Source: an uncultured Bacteroidia bacterium (GTDB lineage: Bacteria > Bacteroidota > Bacteroidia > Bacteroidales > F082). Taken from it: a stretch of DNA of 64,000 nt. Below, piece after piece: positions 7,246 through 17,190 of this stretch. The stretch covers positions 57,170 through 121,169 of the forward strand of contig CADADR010000009.1 of assembly GCA_902786745.1 (NCBI GenBank), read 5' to 3'. Position 1 is the first letter of the stretch, and the number at the start of each line of letters is the position of its first letter. The notes below the pieces were generated by a model that saw nothing but the letters and a program-made list of their open reading frames with translations, searched no databases and had not been told where the DNA came from. A program made the translations under genes and the position numbers.

Positions 7246-10200
7246 TTATCCCACCACGATATTCACAATCTTCTTCGGCACGTAGATGACCTTGCGAACC
7301 TGCTTGCCCTCAATCCATTTGGCGGCTTCGGGGGCGGCGAGCACGGCGGCTTGCACCTCGTCGGCATTCATCGTGACAGGCAACTCCATATTGAAGCGCA
7401 TCTTGCCGTTGAAGCTGATAGGATAGTTGAAGCTGTTCTCCACCGTCTTGCTCTCGTCGTAAGCGGGGAATGCGGCGTTCACCACTGAGGTCTCATGACC
7501 CAGCAGGTGCCACAACTCCTCGGCGATATGCGGAGCGTAAGGCGAAATCATCACACACAACGGTTCAAGGATCTCGCGCTTGTTGCACTTCATGTCGGCC
7601 AACTCGTTGACGCAGATCATGAAGGCTGAGACGACCGTATTGAACGAGATGCTCTCGATGCCGTCCTCTTCCTTCTTGATGAGTTTATGTAGGCTCTTCA
7701 ACTCGGGTGCGGTGGCAGGCTCATTGCTGACGCAGAACTCGTTGTTCTCGTTGTGGAACAGCCTCCAGAACTTACGAACGAAACGGAAGGTGCCCTCGAT
7801 GCCCTGCGTATCCCAAGGCTTGGATTGCTCCAAGGGACCGAGGAACATCTCATAGAGACGCAGCGTGTCAGCGCCGTATTTCTCCACAAGGTCGTCGGGG
7901 TTTTGCACGTTATACTTCGACTTCGACATCTTTTCCACCTCGTTGCCGCAGACATAGATGTTGTTGCCGTCCTTATCTTTCTCGAAGATGAACCTGGCAT
8001 CCTTCAGGTCGTCGCGCCATTGGCAGAACTCGGCCACATCAAGGATGTCGTTGTGCACCATGTTAATGTCCACATGGATCGGATCGCTGAACAGTTCGCG
8101 GTCCTTCATGTTCTTTGAGATAAACAACGGCACCGACGGAAGCGGGGCGCCATCCTCAAACACGGGAACTTCCTTGCCTGCAACAAGGTCTTTGATCTTT
8201 TGTTCTACCTTGTCGGTGCCATACATATAATCTCTCACGACATCAATGATAGGCACCAAAAGCAGTTTATACCCCTTTTCTTTAGCATAATCCTTCCAAG
8301 GCTCAGCCACCTTCTCGAGGTTACCCATGCGGTTAATCTCGATGAGGATGCCTTTCTCGGGGCAGAAGAAGTCGAAACGACGGCGGCCATCCTTGAAGTC
8401 CTTCTCGAACTTCACGCCCATCTTGTTGTCCTTGATAAGCTGCCAAACGCCGTATTCACAAAGCTTCTCCATGTTGGCACGATAAGCGAAGCTCGAACGA
8501 CCTTGAATCATACCTTGGTTAATCATCCTCTGGAAAGGCTCGTCTTTGCACGACAGGCCAAGGTCGTGAAGGAACTTGCACCAGAAACGGCTATAAATCA
8601 AGTGGCCAGTGGCGTGTTCAGCACCACCGATATAGAGGTCAACGTTCTGCCAATAGTCATTGGCTTCGCGGCTGAAGTATTCCTTGTCGTTGTGCGGGTC
8701 CTCATAGCGGAAATAGTAACCGCTGGAACCAGCAAAGCCAGGCATGGTGTTGGTCTCGATGGGATAGCCTTCCTCGGTGACCCAGTTCGTGGCACGAGCC
8801 AAAGGCGGCTCACCCGTCTCGGTAGGCTTATATTCGCTGATGGCAGGCAACTCAAGCGGCAGCTTCGACTCGTCCATGGCGTAAGGCATGCCGTCCTTGT
8901 AGTATATTGGGAAAGGCTCGCCCCAATAACGCTGGCGGCTGAAGATGGCATCACGCAGGCGGTAGTTAGTCTTGCCTGTGCCGACGCCGAGTTTCTCCAG
9001 TTCCTCAATCATGCGCTCGATGGCTTTCTTTACCGTCAGGCCGTTGAGGAAGCCCGAGTTGACCAGCTCGCCGTCCTTGGCGTCGAAGCTCTCTTCCCAT
9101 GTGGAAGGGTCGGTGGCCTCTGTACCGGGTTTCTTCACCACTTGGATGATGGACAGGTTGAAATGACGGGCAAAGGCAAAGTCGCGGCTATCGTGGGCAG
9201 GTACAGCCATGATGGCACCCGTACCATAGCCCATCAACACGTAGTCAGCAATCCAAATGGGCAGCTTGGCACCAGTGATGGGGTTGATGCCGTAGGCACC
9301 CGTGAAAGCGCCGCTCACCTTGCGGACCTCAGCCATACGCTCACGCTCGCTGCGGTTCTTGGTGCGAGTGATGTATTCCTCCACCTCGGTGCGTTGCTCA
9401 GGTGTAGTGATCTCCTTTACCAACTCATGCTCAGGAGCCAACACCATGAAGGTCGTGCCAAACAAGGTATCCGCACGAGTGGTAAACACCTCTAAATCGA
9501 TATCTTTACCCTCAACCTTGAAGATGACAGAAGCACCCATGGACTTACCGATCCAGTTGCGCTGCAGGTCTTTCACCGACTCGCTCCAGTCCACGGTCTC
9601 GAGGCCTTGAAGCAGGCGGTCGGCGTAAGCGGTGATGCGAAGTTGCCACTGCTTCATCGACTTACGCTCTACAGGGAAGCCGCCACGCACCGAGAGGCCG
9701 TCGGCCACCTCGTCGTTAGCAAGCACCGTACCCAAGCCCGGGCACCAGTTCACCATAGCCTCGGCTTGATAGGCCAAGCGGTAGTTCATCAGCACCTCTT
9801 GCTGTTGCTTCTCGCTCATCGCCTTCCATTCAGCGGCGGTAAAGCTCAGCGGTTTGCTCTCAGCCACGTTGAGGCCTTCCGTACCTTTTTCCTCGAAGCG
9901 GGCAATCAGCTTGCTGATGGGCTGGGCTTTCTGGCAGCCGTTGCAATAGAACGAATTGAACAGCTGGAGGAAGGTCCATTGTGTCCACTTGTAGTAGCCT
10001 GGTTCGCAGGTGCGCACCTCGCGGTCCCAGTCGTAGCAGAAACCAATCTTGTCCATCTGTTCGCGGTAGCGGTTGATGTTCTTCTCGGTCGTCACGGCAG
10101 GGTGAGTACCCGTTTGGATGGCGTATTGCTCTGCGGGCAGACCATAAGCGTCATAGCCCATGGGATGCAGCACATTGAAGCCCTTCAGCCTTTTGTATCT

Positions 10201-10386
10201 TGCATAAATATCCGAGGCAATGTAGCCCAGCGGGTGACCCACATGCAGGCCTGCGCCCGAAGGATACGGGAACATATCCAGGACATAGAATTTCGGCTTA
10301 CTGTGGTCAATATCAACCTTATAGATTTTGTTGTCGCGCCAGTACTGCTGCCACTTCTTTTCGATTTCGGTAAAATTGTAATCCAT
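7246..10386 (-). CDS. leuS: Leucyl-tRNA synthetase with a ~120-residue insertion
   Basis: 1046 residues, about 100 longer than the usual Bacteroidota enzyme. It charges tRNA-Leu with leucine in the cytosol. The HIGH-like motif is [16 protein letters not shown] (about 41-56), the editing domain contains [19 protein letters not shown] and the threonine-rich region, and the KMSKS signature is EKMSKSKYN (residues ~818-826). Between [12 protein letters not shown] and [16 protein letters not shown] the sequence carries an extra block from about residue 639 to 760. It includes [21 protein letters not shown] and [14 protein letters not shown], which looks like a PD-(D/E)XK nuclease-type fold (Asp672, Glu683). 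A promoter lies at 10425-10432. The synthetase call is certain; the nature of the insertion is inference. Confidence 0.97.
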   Translation of the reverse strand: MDYNFTEIEKKWQQYWRDNKIYKVDIDHSKPKFYVLDMFPYPSGAGLHVGHPLGYIASDIYARYKRLKGFNVLHPMGYDAYGLPAEQYAIQTGTHPAVTTEKNINRYREQMDKIGFCYDWDREVRTCEPGYYKWTQWTFLQLFNSFYCNGCQKAQPISKLIARFEEKGTEGLNVAESKPLSFTAAEWKAMSEKQQQEVLMNYRLAYQAEAMVNWCPGLGTVLANDEVADGLSVRGGFPVERKSMKQWQLRITAYADRLLQGLETVDWSESVKDLQRNWIGKSMGASVIFKVEGKDIDLEVFTTRADTLFGTTFMVLAPEHELVKEITTPEQRTEVEEYITRTKNRSERERMAEVRKVSGAFTGAYGINPITGAKLPIWIADYVLMGYGTGAIMAVPAHDSRDFAFARHFNLSIIQVVKKPGTEATDPSTWEESFDAKDGELVNSGFLNGLTVKKAIERMIEELEKLGVGTGKTNYRLRDAIFSRQRYWGEPFPIYYKDGMPYAMDESKLPLELPAISEYKPTETGEPPLARATNWVTEEGYPIETNTMPGFAGSSGYYFRYEDPHNDKEYFSREANDYWQNVDLYIGGAEHATGHLIYSRFWCKFLHDLGLSCKDEPFQRMINQGMIQGRSSFAYRANMEKLCEYGVWQLIKDNKMGVKFEKDFKDGRRRFDFFCPEKGILIEINRMGNLEKVAEPWKDYAKEKGYKLLLVPIIDVVRDYMYGTDKVEQKIKDLVAGKEVPVFEDGAPLPSVPLFISKNMKDRELFSDPIHVDINMVHNDILDVAEFCQWRDDLKDARFIFEKDKDGNNIYVCGNEVEKMSKSKYNVQNPDDLVEKYGADTLRLYEMFLGPLEQSKPWDTQGIEGTFRFVRKFWRLFHNENNEFCVSNEPATAPELKSLHKLIKKEEDGIESISFNTVVSAFMICVNELADMKCNKREILEPLCVMISPYAPHIAEELWHLLGHETSVVNAAFPAYDESKTVENSFNYPISFNGKMRFNMELPVTMNADEVQAAVLAAPEAAKWIEGKQVRKVIYVPKKIVNIVVG

Positions 10387-10424
10387 ATAATAGCGATGTT
10401 ATTTGCTGTTTCTGAAAGAAACTG

Positions 10425-10432
10425 CAAAAATA
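10425..10432 (-). promoter_or_regulatory. Promoter -7 element for leuS
   Basis: CAAAAATA on the plus strand, i.e. TATTTTTG on the minus strand, 39 bp upstream of the leuS start. Confidence 0.6.
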
Positions 10433-10457
10433 GGGATTTTTCAATATATGTCGGCGG

Positions 10458-11489
10458 TTATTCGAACAAATTCAACTCACCTGTGGGTTTGAAGCGCGTC
10501 TTCCCGAGATGCTTATAAGCCAAATCCGTGCATTCGCGGCCACGGGGCGTGCGCATGATGAAGCCTTCCTGGATGAGGAAAGGCTCACAGACCTCTTCGA
10601 TGGTGCCGGGATCCTCACCCACTGCCGTGGCGATGGTGTTGACGCCTACAGGACCACCCTTAAATTTGTCGATAATGGTGGTAAGAATTCTGTTGTCCAT
10701 ATCGTCGAGGCCGTGCTCGTCCACATTGAGTGCCTTCAAGCCAACTTTCGCAATGTCAAGAGTGATGGTGCCGTCGCCTTGAATCTGGGCGAAGTCGCGC
10801 ACGCGACGTAGCAACATGTTGGCGATACGCGGTGTGCCACGGCTGCGGCGCGCAATCTCGAAGGCTGCTGTGTCGTCGATGGGCACACGAAGGATGCCTG
10901 CCGAGCGCTTCACGATCTTCGACAAGGTCTTGGCGTCATAATACTCCAAACGCTGCTTGATGCCGAAACGCTCACGCAGGGGTGCCGTCAGCATGCCGCT
11001 GCGAGTGGTGGCACCGATCAAAGTGAAGGGATTCAGTGTGATTTGGATGCTACGGGCGCTGGGGCCAGTCTCCAACATGATATCGATGCGGAAGTCCTCC
11101 ATGGCGGAATAGAGATACTCCTCCACCACAGGGCTCAGACGGTGAATCTCGTCGATGAACAGCACGTCGTTAGGCTCAAGGCTTGTGAGCAGACCTGCGA
11201 GGTTGCCTGGTTTGTCGAGCACAGGACCAGAGGTCATCTTCATGCCAACGCCCAGCTCATGGGCGATGATGTACGACAAAGTGGTCTTGCCCAGACCTGG
11301 AGGGCCATACAGCAAGGTATGGTCGAGGGCTTCGCCACGCTGGGCGGCGGCCTTCACGAAAACGCGTAGGTTGTCAACCACGTTTTGCTGCCCCGCAAAA
11401 CTTTCAAACATATCGGGGCGCAAGGCGTTTTCGAGGTCTCTCTCGGCCTTGGAGAGATGGGAAGCGTTGGCGTCGAGGTTGCTGTTCAT
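10458..11489 (-). CDS. ruvB: Holliday junction branch-migration helicase RuvB
   Basis: 343 residues, the usual RuvB length. It has Walker [18 protein letters not shown] (about 66-82), Walker [19 protein letters not shown], the sensor [18 protein letters not shown], and the winged-helix DNA-binding end with [33 protein letters not shown]. RuvB forms hexameric rings that pump DNA through the RuvA-bound Holliday junction during recombinational repair. ruvA is not in the window. It is transcribed divergently from the SPOR gene with promoters back to back near 11507 and 11553. Confidence 0.97.
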   Translation of the reverse strand: MNSNLDANASHLSKAERDLENALRPDMFESFAGQQNVVDNLRVFVKAAAQRGEALDHTLLYGPPGLGKTTLSYIIAHELGVGMKMTSGPVLDKPGNLAGLLTSLEPNDVLFIDEIHRLSPVVEEYLYSAMEDFRIDIMLETGPSARSIQITLNPFTLIGATTRSGMLTAPLRERFGIKQRLEYYDAKTLSKIVKRSAGILRVPIDDTAAFEIARRSRGTPRIANMLLRRVRDFAQIQGDGTITLDIAKVGLKALNVDEHGLDDMDNRILTTIIDKFKGGPVGVNTIATAVGEDPGTIEEVCEPFLIQEGFIMRTPRGRECTDLAYKHLGKTRFKPTGELNLFE

Positions 11490-11506
11490 AGGTTTGTTTT
11501 AGGTCG

Positions 11507-11514
11507 CAAAGATA
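11507..11514 (-). promoter_or_regulatory. Promoter -7 element for ruvB
   Basis: TATCTTTG on the minus strand, 18 bp upstream of the ruvB start, back to back with the SPOR-gene promoter. Confidence 0.6.
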
Positions 11515-11530
11515 CAACTTTCGACGGAAA

Positions 11531-11560
11531 TTTGCATATCATTAAAAAAATGTATCTTTG
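11531..11560 (+). promoter_or_regulatory. Promoter for the SPOR-domain gene
   Basis: TTTG at 11531-11534 and TATCTTTG at 11553-11560 with an 18-bp spacer: a near-perfect Bacteroidota sigma-factor promoter. Confidence 0.8.
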
Positions 11561-11579
11561 CAGCCTAAACCGATCGTTT

Positions 11580-12017
11580 ATGAGACGTATCTTTTGTCTA
11601 TTCGTTTTCATCACGCTGGCCACCTTCGCCATGGCGCAAAAACACGGCTCCGTGACGGTACATCAGGACAGCCGCATCGAAAGCCTCATCGCAAAGCAGC
11701 GAGCACTGTATAGGGCTGATAGCACATTCAACGGCTACCGCATCCACATATTCATGGAAATCGGCAACGAAGCCTTGCAACATGCCGAAGCAGTAAAAAG
11801 AAGATTTGAGAACGCCTTCCCCGACATCCCTATCTACTTGACGTATGCCGAGCCTTATTTCCGTCTCCGTGCCGGCAATTTCCGCAACCGTGTGGAAGCC
11901 GAGAAATGCCTGCGCCGCATCAAGCCGAAGTTCAAAGAGGCCTTTGTCACTTCTGACATGATTTACCGGCCCAAGGTTAAGTTAGGAGGCAGTAATTACA
12001 GCTTTGATGAAGAATAA
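11580..12017 (+). CDS. Exported SPOR-domain protein
   Basis: 145 residues from MRRIFCLFVF, the first ATG after the promoter at 11531-11560. The signal peptide ends AMA before Gln. The rest is essentially one SPOR domain: YRIHIFMEIGNEALQHAEAVKRRFENAFPD ... YAEPYFRLRAGNFRNRVEAEKCLRRIKPKF. SPOR domains bind denuded glycan strands of peptidoglycan and often localise proteins to the division site; here the domain would sit in the periplasm. It stands alone between ruvB (divergent) and a bidirectional terminator. Small stand-alone SPOR proteins are common in Bacteroidota; the exact role is unknown. Confidence 0.85.
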   Translation: MRRIFCLFVFITLATFAMAQKHGSVTVHQDSRIESLIAKQRALYRADSTFNGYRIHIFMEIGNEALQHAEAVKRRFENAFPDIPIYLTYAEPYFRLRAGNFRNRVEAEKCLRRIKPKFKEAFVTSDMIYRPKVKLGGSNYSFDEE

Positions 12018-12019
12018 AA

Positions 12020-12050
12020 ACAAAAGAGGCGCTGCGAGCGCCTCTTTTGT
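12020..12050. terminator. Bidirectional terminator
   Basis: Thirteen-bp arms (12020-12032 and 12038-12050) with a GCGC core and A/T tracts on both sides, between the convergent SPOR and dehydrogenase genes. Confidence 0.85.
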
Positions 12051-12971
12051 TTAGCAGTAGTATCCCTCGATATTTCGGACTACAATGCCCAACCGCAGGA
12101 TGAAAGCCTCTTCGGTGGCAAAGCCGATGTGGGGCAACATGATGAGATTTGGGGCGCCGAACAACGGATTCTCGGGCTTCAATGGCGGCTCGGTGCCATA
12201 GACGTCGGTAGCTGCTCCTGCAATCTTTCCCTGTTTCAACGCGTTGGCCAAAGCCATTTCGTTCACCACGGGTCCGCGGGCGGTATTCACCAAAATGGCG
12301 CTCGGCTTCATCAGTGCGAGGTCTTTCTCCGTGATGAAGTCGCGGGTCTCGGCGTTCAAGGCGATGTGTAAAGTGACGATGTCGGATTCCATCAGTAAGG
12401 TTTCCTTATCCACAAATGTTACACCCTCGACATGTTTTGGGGTGCGGTTCCATGCCAGCACCTTGCATCCGAAGGCGTTGGCCAACTTGGCCACACGCTG
12501 GCCGATGTTACCCATACCGATGATGCCAATGGTCTTGCCTCCGATCTCGCGACCAGGCATGATGCCCTTACGGTTACACTGGCGGGTAATCGCATCGTTT
12601 TCAAGCACTTTGCGATACACATCAATCATCATGGCGATAGCCAATTCGGCCACGGCCTCGGTGCTGTAGCCCGCCGCGTTTTTCACGACGATGCCACGAC
12701 GCTGGCATTCCTCCATGTCGATATGGTCCAAACCCGTGAAGGCGATGGAGAGCATCTTCAAGTTGGGACAGGCATCGAGGAAATCCTTGCGCAGCGGTAT
12801 GTTGCTCTCGACGATGACTTCGGCGTCTGAGGCGCGACGTTTCAACTCATCGGGATTCTCATTGCGGTCGGGATAAATGACGACCTCATGGCCGGCCTTC
12901 TTCAAGCCTGCACATGCGGCCTCAATCTGCTGGACTTTCAAGCCCAACGGCTCCAAAAAGACGATTTTCAT
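12051..12971 (-). CDS. D-2-hydroxyacid dehydrogenase family protein
   Basis: 306 residues. The Rossmann motif is GIIGMGNIGQRVA (about 148-160). The catalytic Arg lies in NTARGPVV, the Glu in DVYGTEPP and the His in LPHIGF. The second beta strand ends AWNRTPK, with Asn-Arg where NAD-specific members have Asp, which could favour NADP(H). Members reduce glyoxylate, hydroxypyruvate or other 2-oxoacids, or oxidise D-2-hydroxyacids; the substrate is not evident. Its start codon overlaps the stop of ridA (ATGA at 12968-12971), so translation is coupled. RidA destroys reactive enamines and imines from amino-acid metabolism, which suggests an amino-acid-linked substrate. Confidence 0.88.
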   Translation of the reverse strand: MKIVFLEPLGLKVQQIEAACAGLKKAGHEVVIYPDRNENPDELKRRASDAEVIVESNIPLRKDFLDACPNLKMLSIAFTGLDHIDMEECQRRGIVVKNAAGYSTEAVAELAIAMMIDVYRKVLENDAITRQCNRKGIMPGREIGGKTIGIIGMGNIGQRVAKLANAFGCKVLAWNRTPKHVEGVTFVDKETLLMESDIVTLHIALNAETRDFITEKDLALMKPSAILVNTARGPVVNEMALANALKQGKIAGAATDVYGTEPPLKPENPLFGAPNLIMLPHIGFATEEAFILRLGIVVRNIEGYYC

Positions 12972-13342
12972 TTTGCAGCGATCATTTCGATTTCGACCAA
13001 GGCCTTCTTGGGCAGTTCCTTCACGGCAAAAGCAGCACGAGCAGGATAGTCGCCCTTGAAATACTTGCCATAAACGGCGTTCATCTCGCCAAAATAGCTC
13101 ATATCGGCCAGATAACAGGTCGACTTCACCACGTTGTCGAAAGTGCAGCCTGCCTCGTTGAGGATGGCCTCAAGGTTCTTCAGGCTTTGTTCCGTCTGGG
13201 CGCTGACGCCTTCAGGCATCTCTCCCGTAGCAGGATTGATGGGCAGCTGACCTGAAATGAACACCATTCCATTAGCTTCAATGGCTTGAGAATAAGGACC
13301 GATGGCTCCAGGAGCCTTTGTTGTAGCAATAACTTTTTTCAT
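12968..13342 (-). CDS. ridA: RidA family 2-iminobutanoate/2-iminopropanoate deaminase
   Basis: 124 residues starting at MKKVIATTKAPGAIGPYSQ. The frame continues upstream, but this ATG sits just after the promoter at 13373-13380 and gives the standard RidA length. PGAIGPYSQAI, FISGQLPINPATG, Arg in YPARAAFAVKELPKKALVEIEM and the C-terminal Glu are the conserved YjgF/RidA features around the active-site groove. RidA hydrolyses toxic enamine/imine intermediates made by PLP enzymes in the cytosol. It is the first gene of a two-gene unit with the dehydrogenase. Confidence 0.95.
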   Translation of the reverse strand: MKKVIATTKAPGAIGPYSQAIEANGMVFISGQLPINPATGEMPEGVSAQTEQSLKNLEAILNEAGCTFDNVVKSTCYLADMSYFGEMNAVYGKYFKGDYPARAAFAVKELPKKALVEIEMIAAK

Positions 13343-13372
13343 TGTATAAAGATTTAGAATAATTTCCACCTG

Positions 13373-13398
13373 CAAAAATAGGAAAAATATTACCTTTG
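13373..13398. promoter_or_regulatory. Divergent promoters for ridA and the divIC-like gene
   Basis: TATTTTTG on the minus strand at 13373-13380 and TACCTTTG on the plus strand at 13391-13398 lie ten bases apart, driving the ridA and divIC/DUF5686 transcripts in opposite directions. Confidence 0.7.
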
Positions 13399-13442
13399 CA
13401 AGCTGAAATCGTAAGATAAAAACGTAGTTAAAAACACTCGCC

Positions 13443-13739
13443 ATGACGTTCAAAGAAGTTCTCCGTAAGCTAAACAACCGCTACGTGTATGCCACGCTGG
13501 CGTTCCTGGTTATCATCTTGTTCATCGACCAGTTCAACCTCTTTGAGCAAATCCGTCTTTCAAAAGCATTGAAAGACCAAAAGCAGCAGATTGAATACTA
13601 CGACAAGGAACTCTCCGAGAGCAAGGAATACCTCGAAAACCTGAACAACGACACCGCCACTATGGAGAAAGTGGCTCGTGAACAGTACATGATGAAGCGC
13701 GACAACGAGGTCATCTATCTAATCGAGACCCAGAAATGA
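13443..13739 (+). CDS. DivIC/FtsB-like septum formation initiator
   Basis: 98 residues with the layout of this family: a short cytoplasmic head (TFKEVLRKLNNR), one membrane span (VYATLAFLVIILFIDQFNLF), then a coiled coil (KALKDQKQQIEYYDKELSESKEYLENL) and the closing ARE-Q-Y-x-M-K motif (KVAREQYMMKRDNEVIYLI). The protein joins the FtsL/FtsQ-type division complex in the inner membrane. Its stop overlaps the start of the DUF5686 gene (ATGA at 13736-13739). Confidence 0.88.
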   Translation: MTFKEVLRKLNNRYVYATLAFLVIILFIDQFNLFEQIRLSKALKDQKQQIEYYDKELSESKEYLENLNNDTATMEKVAREQYMMKRDNEVIYLIETQK

Positions 13740-16192
13740 AGTCGTTCGAACGCATACGATTCCCTTTCCCTTTATTGTTTCTACTCTTTGTGTTGTCATC
13801 AGGGTATCTGCATGCCCAGACGCACACCCTAAGCGGGAAAATCACCGACGAGAAAAACCGTCAGCCACTGGCTTTTGTCAATGTGGTCATCAATGAAGGT
13901 CTGCAAGGCTGCATCACCGATATTGATGGCAAATACGAAATCAGCGCCAGCGAAGCCATCACCAAAATCAGTTTCTCATCCATAGGCTACGAGCCTGTCA
14001 CCCTAGTCATTGAGCCCAACCAAAGACGTTGTAATATCTCCCTAAAACCCACCACTTTCGAGCTGGGGGAAGTGACCGTGGAAGCGGGTGAAAACCCTGC
14101 CCACCGCATCATCGACAGCTTGCTGCGGCACCGCGACGCCAACAATCCCAATTCGTTGGATTCGTATCGCTACAACATCTATGACCAGATGGTGATCACC
14201 ATCGACAGCAGCGACTTCGGGAAAGCCCTTGCTTACGAAATGGCTACTGATATGACCAACCTGCAAATGTTCGACAGCATCCTCAAGAAAAACAACCTCA
14301 TGGTGATGGAGACCGCCTCGGAGGTGCTATTCATGGCGCCCGACCGCAAGCTGCAGAACGTGCTTGGAACCAAAATCGCAGGAATGAAAGAACCCACTTT
14401 CATATATTTGGTCAACAGTATGCAGAGCATCAGCTTCTACGAGGAGACCATCAACGTCACTGGCACTGATTATGTCAACCCCATCAGCAGGGGCAGCAAG
14501 AACCACTATTTCTTCACGCTCGAATCCGTCAACCCCATCGGACAGGGCGACTCGCTCTACGTCATCTCCTTCCATCCGTTTAAGGGCAGCAACTTCAACG
14601 GGCTGCGGGGCAGCATGACCGTCAACAGCGACGGCTGGGCCTTGCAAAGCGTGAAGGCCGAACCCGACAAGCAGGAAGGGCTCTTCACCGCCAGCATACA
14701 ACAGCTGTATCAGAAAGTGGAAGGCCAATGGTTCCCAAAACAGCTGAACACCAATCTCAAATTCCCGAGCATGGTCGTCGACATCGACGGCATCGCCTTC
14801 CCCATGGTGGCCATCGGCAAGAGCTATCTGACCGACATCACCATCAACCCCGAAGTCAGCAAGAAACAGTTTTCCGATATCGAGATCTTGGTGGACCCTG
14901 AGGCCGCCTTCCGTGACGAGGATTTCTGGGCTGGGCGACGCATCGACACGCTCAGCGACAGGATACGTGCCACCTACGCTTTCGTTGACTCGCTCACACG
15001 CGGCAACGACCTAATCGACAAGGCCTTGGTCTGGACTGAGAAACTGGTCAACCAATCCGCTGTCCCCCTGGGGCCCATCGACCTCAACCTCGGCAACATG
15101 ATAAACATCTCCGGACAACGCGGCTTATTCTTCGGTCTGGGCGCCTCCACCAACGACCGCTTTTCGCGCTTCATCAGTTTCAGCAGCTATTTCGGCTATT
15201 GGACCCGACTAAAGCGATTGGACTTCGGTGCAGGGGCCAATATGTACCTCAACAGGCAGCGGCAGATGGAACTTGGAGTGTATTATGGTCGAAGATCGCA
15301 TCCCATCGGCGAATTCGGTGGCCTACAGGAACGCTATTCCCTGCTTTCAGAGTCAGACTACAAATACTCCATCTACGAGAACATCCATGCCCGTGGAACG
15401 CGTTTAGACCTAAACTTTGCCACCCGTTTTGCAAGGCATTTCAAAGTCTTCGTCAACCTCAACACAAGCCATAGGAACTACAACGCCCAGTTCTTCCACC
15501 TCCCTTCCGACTCGTTGACCGAGGCACGCTTCACGCAAGCAGAGGTCAAGCTACGTTTCGCTTACAAGGAAAAGTTCCTCAGCACCATAAACGGTCTTCA
15601 GTCGCTGGGCACCACCTACCCCGTCGTCTGGCTGTCCTACATGCATGCCTTCCCCTATCTTGGGAGCCATTATGAATACGACCGCTTCAAATTTGAGGTG
15701 TCAAAAAACTTCTATACGCCTTATATGGGAGTGTCGAAGATCATACTGCAAGCGGGCTATGCCACCGAAGGTTGTCCCGTAATGGAGACTTTCAACATCT
15801 TAGGCTCTTATGACCGTTTTGGCCTGTATTCCCCGGGTAGCTTTGGCACCATGCGCCTCGACGAGTTCTTCTGCGACCGTTTTGTGGCGCTTTACCTAAG
15901 CCATAACTTCAGCGGCATGCTGTGGAAGACGGATTCGGAATGGTTCAAGCCCGAGTTGGTACTCATCACCAATCTGGGCTGGGGCGACATGCCTCGGGCA
16001 CGAGCTTATCCCGACAAGAACTTCAAGACCATGGAGAAAGGCTATTATGAGAGCGGTTTCGTCGTGAAAGGGCTACTCAACCTGCCGCTTGTCAAAGTCG
16101 GGTTGGGCGCCTTCTACCGTTACGGACCCTATAGCTTCGATAACGTTTGGAACAACTTCGCCTTCAAATGGAGCGCGACATTCACCATGTAA
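13736..16192 (+). CDS. DUF5686 outer-membrane protein with carboxypeptidase-regulatory-like domain
   Basis: 818 residues. A signal peptide ends YLHA before Gln. Residues about 30-115 form a CarboxypepD_reg-like beta sandwich (LSGKITDEKNRQPLAFVNVVI ... ISFSSIGYEPVTLVI ... ISLKPTTFELGEVTV), the plug-like domain found before TonB-type and DUF5686 barrels. The remainder has the DUF5686 pattern (RIIDSLLRHRDANNPNSLDSYRY, and aromatic-rich strands to the final FKWSATFTM), consistent with an outer-membrane barrel. Function is unknown; relatives may take up or export envelope material. It overlaps the divIC-like gene by 4 bp and is followed 4 bp later by apbE, so the three are likely co-transcribed. 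Confidence 0.88.
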   Translation: MKSFERIRFPFPLLFLLFVLSSGYLHAQTHTLSGKITDEKNRQPLAFVNVVINEGLQGCITDIDGKYEISASEAITKISFSSIGYEPVTLVIEPNQRRCNISLKPTTFELGEVTVEAGENPAHRIIDSLLRHRDANNPNSLDSYRYNIYDQMVITIDSSDFGKALAYEMATDMTNLQMFDSILKKNNLMVMETASEVLFMAPDRKLQNVLGTKIAGMKEPTFIYLVNSMQSISFYEETINVTGTDYVNPISRGSKNHYFFTLESVNPIGQGDSLYVISFHPFKGSNFNGLRGSMTVNSDGWALQSVKAEPDKQEGLFTASIQQLYQKVEGQWFPKQLNTNLKFPSMVVDIDGIAFPMVAIGKSYLTDITINPEVSKKQFSDIEILVDPEAAFRDEDFWAGRRIDTLSDRIRATYAFVDSLTRGNDLIDKALVWTEKLVNQSAVPLGPIDLNLGNMINISGQRGLFFGLGASTNDRFSRFISFSSYFGYWTRLKRLDFGAGANMYLNRQRQMELGVYYGRRSHPIGEFGGLQERYSLLSESDYKYSIYENIHARGTRLDLNFATRFARHFKVFVNLNTSHRNYNAQFFHLPSDSLTEARFTQAEVKLRFAYKEKFLSTINGLQSLGTTYPVVWLSYMHAFPYLGSHYEYDRFKFEVSKNFYTPYMGVSKIILQAGYATEGCPVMETFNILGSYDRFGLYSPGSFGTMRLDEFFCDRFVALYLSHNFSGMLWKTDSEWFKPELVLITNLGWGDMPRARAYPDKNFKTMEKGYYESGFVVKGLLNLPLVKVGLGAFYRYGPYSFDNVWNNFAFKWSATFTM

Positions 16193-16196
16193 GCCT

Positions 16197-17180
16197 ATGA
16201 AAAGACTCGCCATCCTGCTCATCCTCGCCATCGGAGTTGCCGCGTGCAGGCAACAGCCCAAAAAGATTGTCCTTGAAGGTCTGGCCCAAGGCTCTTACTA
16301 TGCCATCACCTACTTCGACACGCAAAACCGTAACTTCCAACACGAGATCGACTCCATTTTCCATGCCGTCGACATGTCGGTCAACCTTTGGGTCGAAAAC
16401 TCCATCATCTCGAAAGTGAATCGCAACGAAGAAGTAGTGCTGGACTCCATCTTCATCGACAATTTCAGGATCGCACAGGAGGCGGCTCGACTTTCCGACG
16501 GTTATTTCGACCCCACCATCTCACCCATCGTGGCCGCTTGGGGCTTCAGCTACAAAAACGGCGATACACTCACGCCACAGCTCATCGACAGCCTACGCAC
16601 CTTGGTTGATTATCGGAAAGTAAGAATTGAAAACGGACATGTCATCAAAGACAATCCTGCCATAACCCTGGACTTCAACGCCATAGCGCAAGGCTATACC
16701 TCCGACCTGATTGCTTCGTTTTTGGAAAGCCAAGGCGTGGTAAACTATCTGGTCGACACAGGAGGCGAAATCATGACCAAAGGAGGCAAGCCTAATGGCC
16801 AGCCTTGGATTGTAGGCATAGAAAAGCCCGCTGACAATGAGAAGTCGGAGCAGGTGGTCCAGACCCGTATTGCCGTGCGCGACAAGGGCGTGGTCACCTC
16901 GGGCAGCACCCGAAAATACGTGGAGCGCGACGGAAAGCGATACTCACACTGCATCAACCCGAAAACGGGTTGTCCTGTAGAGCACCACGTGCTGAGTGTC
17001 ACCGTGACGGCCGACAATGCCACCTGGGCCGACGCTTTAGCCTCCATTTGCATGGTGATGGGGTTGGAGCAGTCGTTGCCGCTCATCGAAAGCATGGATG
17101 GCGTGGAGGCCTATTATATCTTCATCAACGAAAACGGAAAGCTGGAGACCTTCGCCACGGAAGGTTTCGTCACCCTATAA
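16197..17180 (+). CDS. apbE: FAD:protein FMN transferase, lipoprotein
   Basis: 327 residues from MKRLAILLIL, 4 bp after the DUF5686 stop. The signal peptide carries the lipobox GVAAC, so the enzyme is anchored and periplasmic. ApbE hallmarks: NLWVENSIISKVN, LSDGYFDPTISPIVAAWGF, LDFNAIAQGYTSDLIASFLES, NYLVDTGGEIMTKG and the metal-binding Asp in VTADNATWADALAS. ApbE moves FMN from FAD onto Thr residues of partner flavoproteins such as Na+-translocating NQR or Rnf subunits; no such partner is in the window. Confidence 0.95.
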   Translation: MKRLAILLILAIGVAACRQQPKKIVLEGLAQGSYYAITYFDTQNRNFQHEIDSIFHAVDMSVNLWVENSIISKVNRNEEVVLDSIFIDNFRIAQEAARLSDGYFDPTISPIVAAWGFSYKNGDTLTPQLIDSLRTLVDYRKVRIENGHVIKDNPAITLDFNAIAQGYTSDLIASFLESQGVVNYLVDTGGEIMTKGGKPNGQPWIVGIEKPADNEKSEQVVQTRIAVRDKGVVTSGSTRKYVERDGKRYSHCINPKTGCPVEHHVLSVTVTADNATWADALASICMVMGLEQSLPLIESMDGVEAYYIFINENGKLETFATEGFVTL

Positions 17181-17190
17181 CAGCAAAGCT

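Noticed and set aside
8200..9495. 431-codon plus-strand frame opposite leuS
   Set aside because: Antisense shadow of leuS with no independent promoter or domain.
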